From the NCBI GenBank assembly GCA_025055455.1, contig JANWXD010000017.1, forward strand, positions 1 to 37,855: 37,855 nt of DNA. Direction: 5' to 3'. The notes beneath the pieces were generated by a model. The model did no database searches, had not been told where the DNA came from, and worked only from the letters and a program-made list of their open reading frames with translations. Below are positions 1 through 6,643 of the stretch, piece by piece; positions within the stretch are counted from its first letter, which is position 1, and each line of letters begins with the position of its first letter. This stretch comes from Bryobacteraceae bacterium. GTDB taxonomy: Bacteria; Acidobacteriota; Terriglobia; Bryobacterales; Bryobacteraceae. Position numbers and translations under genes: made by a program.

Positions 1-248
1 GTATGAAGCGAGACCTGAAAGAGAAGGGATTGAAACCCGTGCTCATTTGCACGGGGGCACCCGTGCAGACACTCGTATGAAGCGAGACCTGAAAGAGAAG
101 GGATTGAAACCCCTTCCTGCGGCCGGTTGCCGCTTCTCTGGCGTATGAAGCGAGACCTGAAAGAGAAGGGATTGAAACGGGCGGTAGCGGGACACCCAGC
201 ACCTCCAGCAGCGTATGAAGCGAGACCTGAAAGAGAAGGGATTGAGAC
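1..248 (+). CRISPR. CRISPR array, leader-distal end (4 repeats, 3 spacers in window)
   Basis: Four copies of a 36-bp repeat lie at 1-36, 75-110, 143-178 and 213-248. Each begins GTATGAAGCGAGACCTG and the first three end GGGATTGAAAC. Spacers are 38 nt (37-74), 32 nt (111-142) and 34 nt (179-212). The fourth repeat has an A-to-G change at 246, typical of the leader-distal last repeat, so the leader and older/newer repeats lie left of the window. The ATTGAAAC 3' end matches the 8-nt crRNA 5' handle usual for this repeat class, which means transcription on the plus strand, toward the cas genes. Variable spacer length fits a type III or mixed system. The array is cut by the left edge. Confidence 0.97.
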
Positions 249-304
249 ACCAATGCTCACGAACGACAAGCTTGCCAGCTTGAGACATCCTCGACGAATC
301 GTGC

Positions 305-598
305 TTGACTGGATTCGTGCCGGAACGCAGTCTGTGGATCGCCGCCTATGACGTGCGCGACCCCAAGCGCTTGCGCCTGGCTTTGCAGGTCCTGAAAGCC
401 TACTCCATTGGTGGGCAGAAGTCCGTTTTCGAGTGCTTCCTCACCGACGGCGAGCGCGGCCGACTGCTGGCAGAAGCGGCCGCGGTCCTCGCCCCGGAGG
501 ACAGCTTCCTGATGGTGCGCCTGGATCCGCGCAGCCGCATCTTCACGCTGGGCATCGCAGTGCCACCGGAAGACCCACCGTTCTTCTACGTGGGCTGA
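305..598 (+). CDS. cas2: CRISPR-associated Cas2, first copy
   Basis: About 97 residues with a Cas2 ferredoxin-like core. The first strand carries the signature IAAYDVRDPKR, with the conserved Asp at about residue 16, followed by a helix and the strand GGQKSVFEC. Cas2 dimers bridge two Cas1 dimers in the spacer-integration complex. The gene starts only 56 nt after the last CRISPR repeat and ends 2 nt before cas1. The start is uncertain: no ATG is available, a TTG at 305 and a GTG at 317 are both possible, and neither has a clear ribosome binding site. It differs clearly from the second Cas2 at 2335-2676: the C-terminal strand region (residues 75-97) does not resemble the other copy, so this is not a recent duplication. 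Confidence 0.88.
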   Translation: MTGFVPERSLWIAAYDVRDPKRLRLALQVLKAYSIGGQKSVFECFLTDGERGRLLAEAAAVLAPEDSFLMVRLDPRSRIFTLGIAVPPEDPPFFYVG

Positions 599-600
599 CC

Positions 601-1581
601 ATGGCGACCCTGTACCTCGACCGCTCCGGACTGGAATTGCGCGAAGACAGCGACTGTGTGGCCGTGTACGAAGGCGGTCACAAGCGTCGCAGCGTGCCAC
701 TGCGAATGCTCGAGCGCGTGGTCATCCTCGGCAATGTCCAGTTGAGCAGCCGGCTGCTTGCCCGCTTAGCGGCGCGACAGATCGGAGTCATTGTCCTCGA
801 TCGACGGCGGGGTGAAGCCCGCACGGCGAGCCTGTGGTTGGGTGGCGGCGATGCGCGGCGGCGCCTGGCGCAATACCGGGCTTATCAGGATGAGAACTGG
901 CGTCGTGACTGGTCGCGGCGTTTGGTGCGCCGCAAGCTGGCCTCCCAGCGGGCGTTTCTATTGGCTGCCGCCGAGGAGCGACCGAGCCTGCGGCATCCGT
1001 TACACGCCGCGGCCGAGACCCTCGCACAGCTTCTCGAACGCCTCCGCCGTCCCGAGCCGCTCGAACGGGAAACCATCCGAGGATGGGAGGGGGCTGGGGC
1101 GGCCGCGTATTTTGCAGCCTACTGCCGGTTGTTCCCGCCGGCGCTGGAGTTCCACGACCGCAACCGGCGACCGCCCCAGGACCCCGTCAATGCGTGCCTC
1201 TCGCTGGCTTACACGCTGGCGCACTATCAAGCCTGCTGCATTGCGGCGGCCGCCGGGCTGGACCCGGCCATCGGCTTCTACCACGAGCTGACTCACGGAC
1301 GCGAATCGCTGGCTTGCGACCTCGTCGAGCCCGTGCGTCCGCGGATCGAGGCTTGGGTGTGGCGGATGTTCCGTCAGCGTCGGCTGCGCGCGGAACATTT
1401 CCGCCGTTACGCCGGCGCGTGCCTTCTCGGCAAGGCGGGACGGAGTATTTTCTACGAGGACTACGAATTGGTGAGCGCCGACTGGGGACGCCTCGAGCGG
1501 CGCTGGTGCCGTGCGCTCGTCGGGGCGCTTCTCGGTCAGTCCGTGGAGGAGGGCAGGCCCGATGAAACCACTCTATCTTGA
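601..1581 (+). CDS. cas1: CRISPR-associated integrase Cas1, catalytically intact
   Basis: 326 residues, the usual Cas1 length. It has an N-terminal beta domain (about 1-80, opening MATLYLDRSG) and an alpha-helical catalytic domain. Expected metal ligands are visible: Glu163 in GWEGAGA, His228 in DPAIGFYH, and Asp240 and Glu243 in CDLVEPVRP. Cas1 is the nuclease-integrase that inserts protospacers at the leader-proximal repeat. The ATG at 601 lies 2 nt after the cas2 stop, although the frame is open further upstream; this start is supported by the standard N-terminus. Its 3' end overlaps the next gene by 20 nt, so the two are almost certainly translated from one mRNA. The C-terminal 10-15 residues sit in the overlap and are probably tail. 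Confidence 0.95.
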   Translation: MATLYLDRSGLELREDSDCVAVYEGGHKRRSVPLRMLERVVILGNVQLSSRLLARLAARQIGVIVLDRRRGEARTASLWLGGGDARRRLAQYRAYQDENWRRDWSRRLVRRKLASQRAFLLAAAEERPSLRHPLHAAAETLAQLLERLRRPEPLERETIRGWEGAGAAAYFAAYCRLFPPALEFHDRNRRPPQDPVNACLSLAYTLAHYQACCIAAAAGLDPAIGFYHELTHGRESLACDLVEPVRPRIEAWVWRMFRQRRLRAEHFRRYAGACLLGKAGRSIFYEDYELVSADWGRLERRWCRALVGALLGQSVEEGRPDETTLS

Positions 1582-2338
1582 CGCCGACGAGCGCGTGAGA
1601 CTGCAACTGGACGGTCCGTCGCTAGTGGTGATCAGCCCGTCGTCGGCCGCTCGCCGGTTTCCCTTCAGCCGTCTGAGCCGCGTCGTGATTTGTGGACCCG
1701 TGGAAGTGGAAACGCAGGCGCTCGTCGAGTGCCTGCGCCATGGTATCGCCGTAACGTTCTTGGCCTCCGACGGCGCCCCGGCCGGCACGGCCCTGCCGGC
1801 GCAACTGCGGCCGTCGCGGTTCGAGCAGCGGTTGGAAGAGTTTTTGGAACGGCCGAACTGGCGCGAGGCGTACGACAACTGGCGGCGCGCGGCCGAGCGG
1901 CGCGAGATTCTGGCCGCGCTGCGCCGCCTCGGGCTCCGGGCCCGGGACTTGCGGCCGAATACGGTGGACCTGTTGCTCGGCGAGGAGCTGGAGGCGCGCT
2001 GCGGGCGCTCCCGGCGCGAGGAGGCGGTCGCTTGGCTGAGAGGCCTCGTGGCGTCGCTGGTCCACGAGCGGTTGGTGGCTGTGGGCGTGGCGCCCGAGCT
2101 CGTCGCCGGACGGCGCCCCGATTTCCACCTGGCCGCGGATCTGACAGCCCTGATGCTGTGGATGGTGAAAGCAGAGTTGGTGGCGGCCCTGGCGGCGCAA
2201 GCCCTCATCCCGGCGGATCGGGAGCGGCCGTGGCGGCGGCAGTTGACGGCCTGGTTCGAGGAACGCCGCGCACGGGAAAGTCATCGCGCCGGGCGCTTGC
2301 TCGACGGATTCTCGTACTGGCTCGGAGGCGTGCGGTGA
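1562..2338 (+). CDS. Divergent Cas1-like protein lacking the catalytic triad
   Basis: 258 residues starting MKPLYLDADERVRLQL. The N-terminal 75 residues follow the Cas1 beta-domain pattern (SLVVI, then FPFSRLSRVVICG, then ALVECLRHGIAVTFL). The C-terminal part is helical and can be laid beside Cas1: GVAPELVAG corresponds to GLDPAIGFYH but the histidine stretch is deleted, and LAADLTAL corresponds to LACDLVEP, keeping Asp193 but replacing the last acidic residue by Ala196. No GxEG motif is visible. It is therefore predicted to be unable to integrate DNA alone. It lies between an intact cas1 (20-nt overlap) and a second cas2 (GTGA overlap), so its reading frame is maintained within a tight operon. 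A structural role as non-catalytic Cas1 subunit is my inference. Confidence 0.75.
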   Translation: MKPLYLDADERVRLQLDGPSLVVISPSSAARRFPFSRLSRVVICGPVEVETQALVECLRHGIAVTFLASDGAPAGTALPAQLRPSRFEQRLEEFLERPNWREAYDNWRRAAERREILAALRRLGLRARDLRPNTVDLLLGEELEARCGRSRREEAVAWLRGLVASLVHERLVAVGVAPELVAGRRPDFHLAADLTALMLWMVKAELVAALAAQALIPADRERPWRRQLTAWFEERRARESHRAGRLLDGFSYWLGGVR

Positions 2339-2676
2339 GCTGGACCGAACCGCGGGCGCACCTGATCGCTTACGACATCGCGGACCCCAAACGGCTCTAT
2401 CGCGTCCATCGCTATCTGAAAACCGTGGCGGTGGACTTGCAGTACTCGGTCTTTGTAGGACGGCTGTCTTCGCGACAACTCGACGCGATCTTGCGCGAGC
2501 TCGAGGACCGCATCGAACCGCTCGAGGACGACGTGCGCATTTACCCCTTGCCGGAACGCTGCCAGGCAGTCGCCCTGGGCCGTCAGCATCTCCCCGACGG
2601 CGTGCTGCTCACGGACCGCGCGTTGACGGAACTGCTCCTGGAGAGTCTGCGACGCGGCGAGGAATCTTCAGGCTGA
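2335..2676 (+). CDS. cas2: CRISPR-associated Cas2, second copy
   Basis: 113 residues. The core is a textbook Cas2: HLIAYDIADPKRLYRVHRYL with the conserved Asp at residue 14, then DLQYSVFVG, then the strand DDVRIYPLP near residue 70. A C-terminal extension of about 30 residues follows. The GTG start overlaps the stop of the Cas1-like gene (GTGA), showing translational coupling. The gene pairs positionally with the Cas1-like protein just as the first Cas2 pairs with the intact Cas1. Its last 9 nt overlap the end of the convergent CARF-HEPN gene. Which Cas1 it binds cannot be told from sequence; a mixed complex with both Cas1 proteins is possible. Confidence 0.92.
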   Translation: MSWTEPRAHLIAYDIADPKRLYRVHRYLKTVAVDLQYSVFVGRLSSRQLDAILRELEDRIEPLEDDVRIYPLPERCQAVALGRQHLPDGVLLTDRALTELLLESLRRGEESSG

Positions 2677-3954
2677 GCGGGGCTTCAGCTCCGGAAAGCG
2701 AAATAGGTGGGCTTCGTCGAAGCCCAGCTCCGCGGCCAGCGCGAGGGTCTTTTGCCACAGAGTCTCGCACCCCTTTTGGCTCATCGGTTTCCAGCCGTGG
2801 CCCGCGATCGACTGGTTGCGCTCCTCGAGAGCCGATCGGCCGGGTTCACCCAGACCGAGTGCTTTGAACCGCTGGCCTAAGGGATCGCCCACAGCGTAAA
2901 GCAGTTCATAGGCTTTCTGGAGTCCGAGGGTCGCTGTACCGTCCGGCTCGAGTGCGATCTTTGCGCGAAGGCTCTCCGGGATCCGCTCGGCAGGAACTGC
3001 GCCCGTGTCGGGGATCTGGTACTGGGTGGCCAGGCGCCACTGGGCCATGGCCTCGACGGCGCGGTACAGTCGGGCGACCGCATCGACGTAGCGGCCTTCC
3101 TCGCGGCGGCGCGCGGCGTTGCCCAATAAGTCCTCGATGAGCTCGAGCGAGGGGCGCTCGGCCGAAAGAGTTTCGAGCCGCTGTCGCCAAGCCGGCAGCT
3201 GGCGTTCGACCTCGAGGCAGGTCTCCGGCGCCAGAAAGCGGTGCAGATCGGCGCAGTTTTTTTCCACCTTATCGCGGAGCGTGCTCAAAGCTTCTTTGTG
3301 ATCGAAACGATCCCAGGCCGCGAACAGCCCGAGGAGCTGGGACAACGTGTACAGCGCACGCTTGATGTTTGGCTCGCGCGCGCCGCGGGCGCTCGCCTCC
3401 AGCAGCCGCTGCCCAGCCGCGTAGTCGCCAGCGGCGGCCAGGGTGAGGGCGTCCTCGGCGGTTTGATAGCCGAGAACGTCCAGCGGATTGTGCGACTGGA
3501 AGACTTGCTCGGCGCCAGTTTGCACCACGCCGGGTCCCGCCGTTCCCGGATGACGAGCCGTGCCCCCCACGTATCGAAAGGTGCACTCCCAACGCCGCGC
3601 CACAAGCGCGAGAGACATGGACATGATCTTAGTGCCGCCGGTCGGATCCACGGTGACCGTGCGAGTTTGTGGATCGTGAGCGCGCCATCGGCGCACGAGC
3701 GGAGTCAGTTGAGTCTCCATCTCTCGGACGCACGCCGCCAAGTCCTGGGGGTCGGAAATCGAGATGATTTCATACTGCGCCGGAGACAGCTGCCAGCCGG
3801 ATTCGCTCACGGCGGGCAAGATGTGCGTGTCGACCAACTCGCGAGTCTCCCGCGAGCACACGAACAGGATTTTTTCGGGCCGCGGTTCGGTCAGCATGGA
3901 CGTGACGATCGGCGCAGGAGCGCCTCCCACCGTACAGACCAGGAGCGAGTGCAT
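2668..3954 (-). CDS. CARF-HEPN ribonuclease of the Csm6/TIGR02710 type
   Basis: 428 residues. The N-terminal Rossmann-like CARF domain (about 1-160) opens with SLLVCTVGGAPAPI and carries the ligand-pocket motif DPTGGTK at residues 103-109. The C-terminal third (about 280-420) is helical and contains a HEPN signature, RNQSIAGH (Arg379-His386), the Rx4-6H catalytic pair. In this family cyclic oligoadenylate made by Cas10 binds the CARF domain and switches on the HEPN RNase for collateral RNA cleavage in the cytoplasm. The family assignment is from motifs and length. The gene converges on cas2 with a 9-nt overlap. No Cas10 or other effector gene is in the window, so the signal source must lie to the left or elsewhere in the genome. 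Confidence 0.88.
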   Translation of the reverse strand: MHSLLVCTVGGAPAPIVTSMLTEPRPEKILFVCSRETRELVDTHILPAVSESGWQLSPAQYEIISISDPQDLAACVREMETQLTPLVRRWRAHDPQTRTVTVDPTGGTKIMSMSLALVARRWECTFRYVGGTARHPGTAGPGVVQTGAEQVFQSHNPLDVLGYQTAEDALTLAAAGDYAAGQRLLEASARGAREPNIKRALYTLSQLLGLFAAWDRFDHKEALSTLRDKVEKNCADLHRFLAPETCLEVERQLPAWRQRLETLSAERPSLELIEDLLGNAARRREEGRYVDAVARLYRAVEAMAQWRLATQYQIPDTGAVPAERIPESLRAKIALEPDGTATLGLQKAYELLYAVGDPLGQRFKALGLGEPGRSALEERNQSIAGHGWKPMSQKGCETLWQKTLALAAELGFDEAHLFRFPELKPRSA

Positions 3955-4011
3955 ACCGAGGCGTATCTTACTGCAAGACTGCGGCGCGCTCGCCTTCTGA
4001 CAAGCTTGCCG

Positions 4012-5508
4012 TTATCGCGCCGGGCCCACTTGGGCCAGGAAGCCGGCGGCGGCGCCGGGCGGGGTGGGTTTGGTGGAGCCGTCGGTGACCGGCAGGTTGC
4101 GCGAGGTCGTATAGCCGGTCACGTAGAAGCTCGCGCCGGGGGCGGAGACGAGGCCCGTTGCGGTCTCCGTACCGGCGCCGGCCAGAAGCGCCGACCAGGT
4201 CAAGCCGTGCGGCTCCGGCGCGGCGGGATCGAGCACCGCCATGAAGGCGTCCGCGCCGGGAAAGCGGACCGTGTTGGCGGGGGCGGCGTCGCGGAGGGGG
4301 AAGTCCGAAGAAGTCGTGTAGCCTGCCAGCGCCACGCGGCCATCGTCCAACCGAGCGAGCGCGTACGCTACGTCGGCCGACGCGCCGCCCAAGTACGTCG
4401 AGTAAGTGAAGAACTCGGAGGCGGGCCGCGACGGATCGAGCCGCGCCACAAAAACGTCCGCGTTGCCGCCGAGCGCTCGCTGGAGCGAAGGTCCCGCCAG
4501 CGGGAAATCGTCGGACAGGGTGTATCCGGTCAGCCAGAATCCGCCTCGCGTGTCGCGGGCGAGCGCGCGGGGCACGTCCAGACCCGAGCCGCCGAAGTAC
4601 GTTCCGTAGGTCAGCGTTTCCAGGCCGGAGCGGTTGAAGTCCACTTCGACCAAAAAGCCGTCGCCTCCGCCCGAAGGCTGGGCCTGCGCGCCGACGCCGG
4701 CGATCGGGAAGTCGGTGGAAAGGGTGTAGCCGGCCACCCAGGCCCGCAGCGAAGCCCCGTCGAAGGCCACGCCCGTCGCAGCGTCGGTCGAGTTGCCACC
4801 GAGGAAGGACAGAAACAGCAGCGACGGGGAGCGGTCGGGGTCGAGGCGGGCGATGAAGGCATCCCAGCCGCCGCGGTTGCCAGGCTGGAGGGTGCCGCTC
4901 GGCAATCCGGAAAGGTCGCCGGAACCGGTGTAGCCGACCACGACCAAGCCAGCGACGGGATCGAGCGCCAGAGCGGTGGCCGCATCCAGGCCGGGACCGC
5001 CGATATAGGTGGAGTACACCAGCGATTCGGCGCCAGAGAGCCGCGGATTGATCTTCGCCACGAAGGCGTCCCAGCCGCCGCCGGAGCTGGTCTGATGGGC
5101 GTTGCCCGCCGTGGGGAAGTTGGTCGAGGCCGTCATGCCCGCGACATAGACGTTTCCGGAGGCATCCACCGCGAGTGCGGCGGGAAGATCGTCCGCCGCT
5201 CCGCCAAGGGCGGTCCAGTAGACGAGGGTGAGCCGGCCGCTCGGCTCGAGGACGTATTTGGCCAGCGAGACGTCTCGGGCGCCCTTGACCGTGAATTGGA
5301 AAGGATCGGGCTGCACGGGCAATTCGACGAACGAGGTCGTCACGCTGGCGACCCAGATGCCGCCGTCGGGGTCACGGGCGATGGCGGCGGGCTGATCGAA
5401 GCGGTCCCCGCCGAAGTATCCGGCAAAAAGGATCGCAGGGTTGGCTGCAAGGGCGCCAGAAGAGCATAAGAGAGCGGCGCAAATCAGAGTGACGAAGCGG
5501 CGACGCAT
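4012..5508 (-). CDS. Exported SBBP-repeat beta-propeller protein
   Basis: 498 residues from the ATG at 5508. This start is chosen because it gives a clean signal peptide (MRRRFVTLICAALLCSSGALA); an in-frame upstream start at 5535 would lie in repeat DNA. The mature part holds seven units of about 55-65 residues with the pattern YSTYLGG-x3-D-x3-ALA-x10-V(A/T)GYT-x-S-x-DFP, the SBBP repeat of seven-bladed propellers. Likely secreted or surface-exposed, function unknown; such repeats are common in Acidobacteria and other soil bacteria. It lies 57 nt upstream of and on the same strand as the CARF-HEPN gene, but nothing ties it to CRISPR. No cell-wall or sorting domain is visible at the C-terminus. 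Confidence 0.85.
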   Translation of the reverse strand: MRRRFVTLICAALLCSSGALAANPAILFAGYFGGDRFDQPAAIARDPDGGIWVASVTTSFVELPVQPDPFQFTVKGARDVSLAKYVLEPSGRLTLVYWTALGGAADDLPAALAVDASGNVYVAGMTASTNFPTAGNAHQTSSGGGWDAFVAKINPRLSGAESLVYSTYIGGPGLDAATALALDPVAGLVVVGYTGSGDLSGLPSGTLQPGNRGGWDAFIARLDPDRSPSLLFLSFLGGNSTDAATGVAFDGASLRAWVAGYTLSTDFPIAGVGAQAQPSGGGDGFLVEVDFNRSGLETLTYGTYFGGSGLDVPRALARDTRGGFWLTGYTLSDDFPLAGPSLQRALGGNADVFVARLDPSRPASEFFTYSTYLGGASADVAYALARLDDGRVALAGYTTSSDFPLRDAAPANTVRFPGADAFMAVLDPAAPEPHGLTWSALLAGAGTETATGLVSAPGASFYVTGYTTSRNLPVTDGSTKPTPPGAAAGFLAQVGPAR

Positions 5509-5512
5509 GGTT

Positions 5513-5554
5513 GTGAGCCGTGAGCGATCAGCCATCAGCCCCCAGCCGTCAGCG
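5513..5554 (+). repeat. Six contiguous 7-bp repeats (left array)
   Basis: Six heptamers follow one another without a gap: GTGAGCC, GTGAGCG, ATCAGCC, ATCAGCC, CCCAGCC, GTCAGCG. The consensus is about (G/A)T(C/G)AGC(C/G). A matching array in opposite orientation stands at 5810-5837, so the two bracket the four-helix-bundle relic. The array lies immediately upstream of the start of the SBBP gene. Confidence 0.85.
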
Positions 5555-5795
5555 GCGACCGATCAGAGGTAGCCGGAGGGCGACGGGGAGAAGCCCCACG
5601 TTGGCGGTCCGCGTTGAGCTTTCGAAGCAATCCCGAAAGCATGCGCTTCACTTCCGTTATCTGCCGGGCCGCGGCGTCGTAATCCTGATCGCGCACGAGC
5701 CGGAGCCCGCCCGCCAACCAGGGGGATCTTCGCATTCGCTCGCCGAGCCTAGCTCGGTGCACCGACGGCGGCCGCCGGAGCCACAGCGAATCCAA
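5535..5795 (-). pseudogene. Relic of a four-helix-bundle (S23/IVP-like) protein
   Basis: A minus-strand reading frame of 86 codons. Residues 21-60 of it (5616-5735) resemble the last helix pair of four-helix-bundle proteins of the S23 family: WLAGGLRLVRDQDYDAA followed by ITEVKRMLSGLLRKL. Intact members are about 120 residues and start with the conserved N-terminal helices, which are not found upstream here; the first 20 codons look unrelated. The frame closes inside the left heptamer array. I read it as the C-terminal remnant of a mobile or repeat-associated S23-like gene. A free-standing small gene is possible but less likely. No ribosome binding site is seen. Confidence 0.5.
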
Positions 5796-5809
5796 CCTTC
5801 TCGGTTACT

Positions 5810-5837
5810 CGCTGACCGCTGATCGCTGACCGCTTAT
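5810..5837 (-). repeat. 7-bp repeats (right array, inverted relative to the left one)
   Basis: Read on the minus strand, GTCAGCG, ATCAGCG and GTCAGCG follow each other, with a fourth degenerate unit at 5831-5837 that runs into the stop codon of the prepilin peptidase gene. Together with 5513-5554 it forms the inverted ends of a unit of about 325 bp. This fills the gene-poor stretch 5509-5833. Confidence 0.8.
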
Positions 5838-6643
5838 CTCCCTTGATACCACAGGAACGCCGGGCTCTGAAGGAAGGCGATCAGGAGGGCGGCCAAAGCC
5901 AGGAAAGTGCCGAAGGGAAGCTCGTAAGTGGCGTAGTCTTTCCGGGCGGCGCGGATGTAGATGAGACCGACAACGGCGCCGAAGACGGAGCCGAAGATCA
6001 GGGTCTGGAGCGCGCCGCGGAGGCCGAGAAAAGCGCCGATCATGGCGAGCATCTTGACGTCGCCGAATCCGAGCCCTTCACGGCCGCGGACGCGGCGGTA
6101 GACGGCGCCAGTGAACCACAGCAGCCCGGCGCCGAAACCGGCGCCGAGGAGCGCTTCGAGCACGGAGAGGCTGCGCGGGCCCCAGTCGGAAAGGAACAGC
6201 TGGGCGAGGGTGAAGTCGAACGGCTCCAGGGCCGCGAGGGCCACTCCGGCGATGGCCCCTCCGAGCGTCATCTGGTCCGGCAGGATGCGCTGCTCGAGGT
6301 CGCAGAACGCCAGACCGATCAGCAGAGCGCTGAACAAGCAAAGCTTGAAGGCAGCCAGGCTGAAGCCGAGCGGCAGAACGATGACGAAGAACGCGGCGCC
6401 GGTCAGGAGTTCTACCGCTGGATAGCGCACGGGGATGCGCGCGCGGCAGTGGCGGCAGCGGCCGCCGAGGGCGAGGTAGCTGATCACGGGAACGTTGTCG
6501 TACCAGGCCACAGGCGTGTTGCAGGCCGGGCAGAAAGAGCGCGGGCGGACGACGGACAGATCCCGCGGCATGCGGTAGATGCAGACATTGAGAAAGCTGC
6601 CGACGAGCAGGCCGGCCCCCAGCGCTAGGACGGCTTCGAGCAT
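5834..6643 (-). CDS. pilD: Prepilin peptidase (type IV leader peptidase)
   Basis: 269 residues, normal for the bifunctional PilD/GspO family, an inner-membrane aspartic protease that cuts the leader of type IV prepilins and pseudopilins and usually N-methylates the new end. The cytoplasmic N-terminal loop has the two zinc-type cysteine pairs (Cys38/Cys41 and Cys63/Cys66) and the ARIPVRYPAVELLTG motif. The catalytic aspartates are visible as Asp115 in CDLEQRILPD and Asp195 in GFGDVK. About seven hydrophobic segments follow. The start overlaps the end of the upstream glycosyltransferase gene by 19 nt, so it is likely the last gene of a minus-strand operon. No pilin gene lies near, so it probably serves pili or type II secretion encoded elsewhere. 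Confidence 0.95.
   Translation of the reverse strand: MLEAVLALGAGLLVGSFLNVCIYRMPRDLSVVRPRSFCPACNTPVAWYDNVPVISYLALGGRCRHCRARIPVRYPAVELLTGAAFFVIVLPLGFSLAAFKLCLFSALLIGLAFCDLEQRILPDQMTLGGAIAGVALAALEPFDFTLAQLFLSDWGPRSLSVLEALLGAGFGAGLLWFTGAVYRRVRGREGLGFGDVKMLAMIGAFLGLRGALQTLIFGSVFGAVVGLIYIRAARKDYATYELPFGTFLALAALLIAFLQSPAFLWYQGR

Noticed and set aside
43-288. 81-codon minus-strand frame through the array
   Set aside because: Also a translation of the CRISPR repeats, with the same peptide recurring.
127-351. 74-codon frame across CRISPR repeats 3 and 4
   Set aside because: It is made of repeat and spacer DNA; its repeated MKRDLKEKG segments are translations of the CRISPR repeat.
3241-5469. 742-codon plus-strand frame
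   Set aside because: Antisense to the CARF-HEPN and SBBP genes, rich in Arg/Gly/His with no domain; a shadow caused by high GC codon bias.
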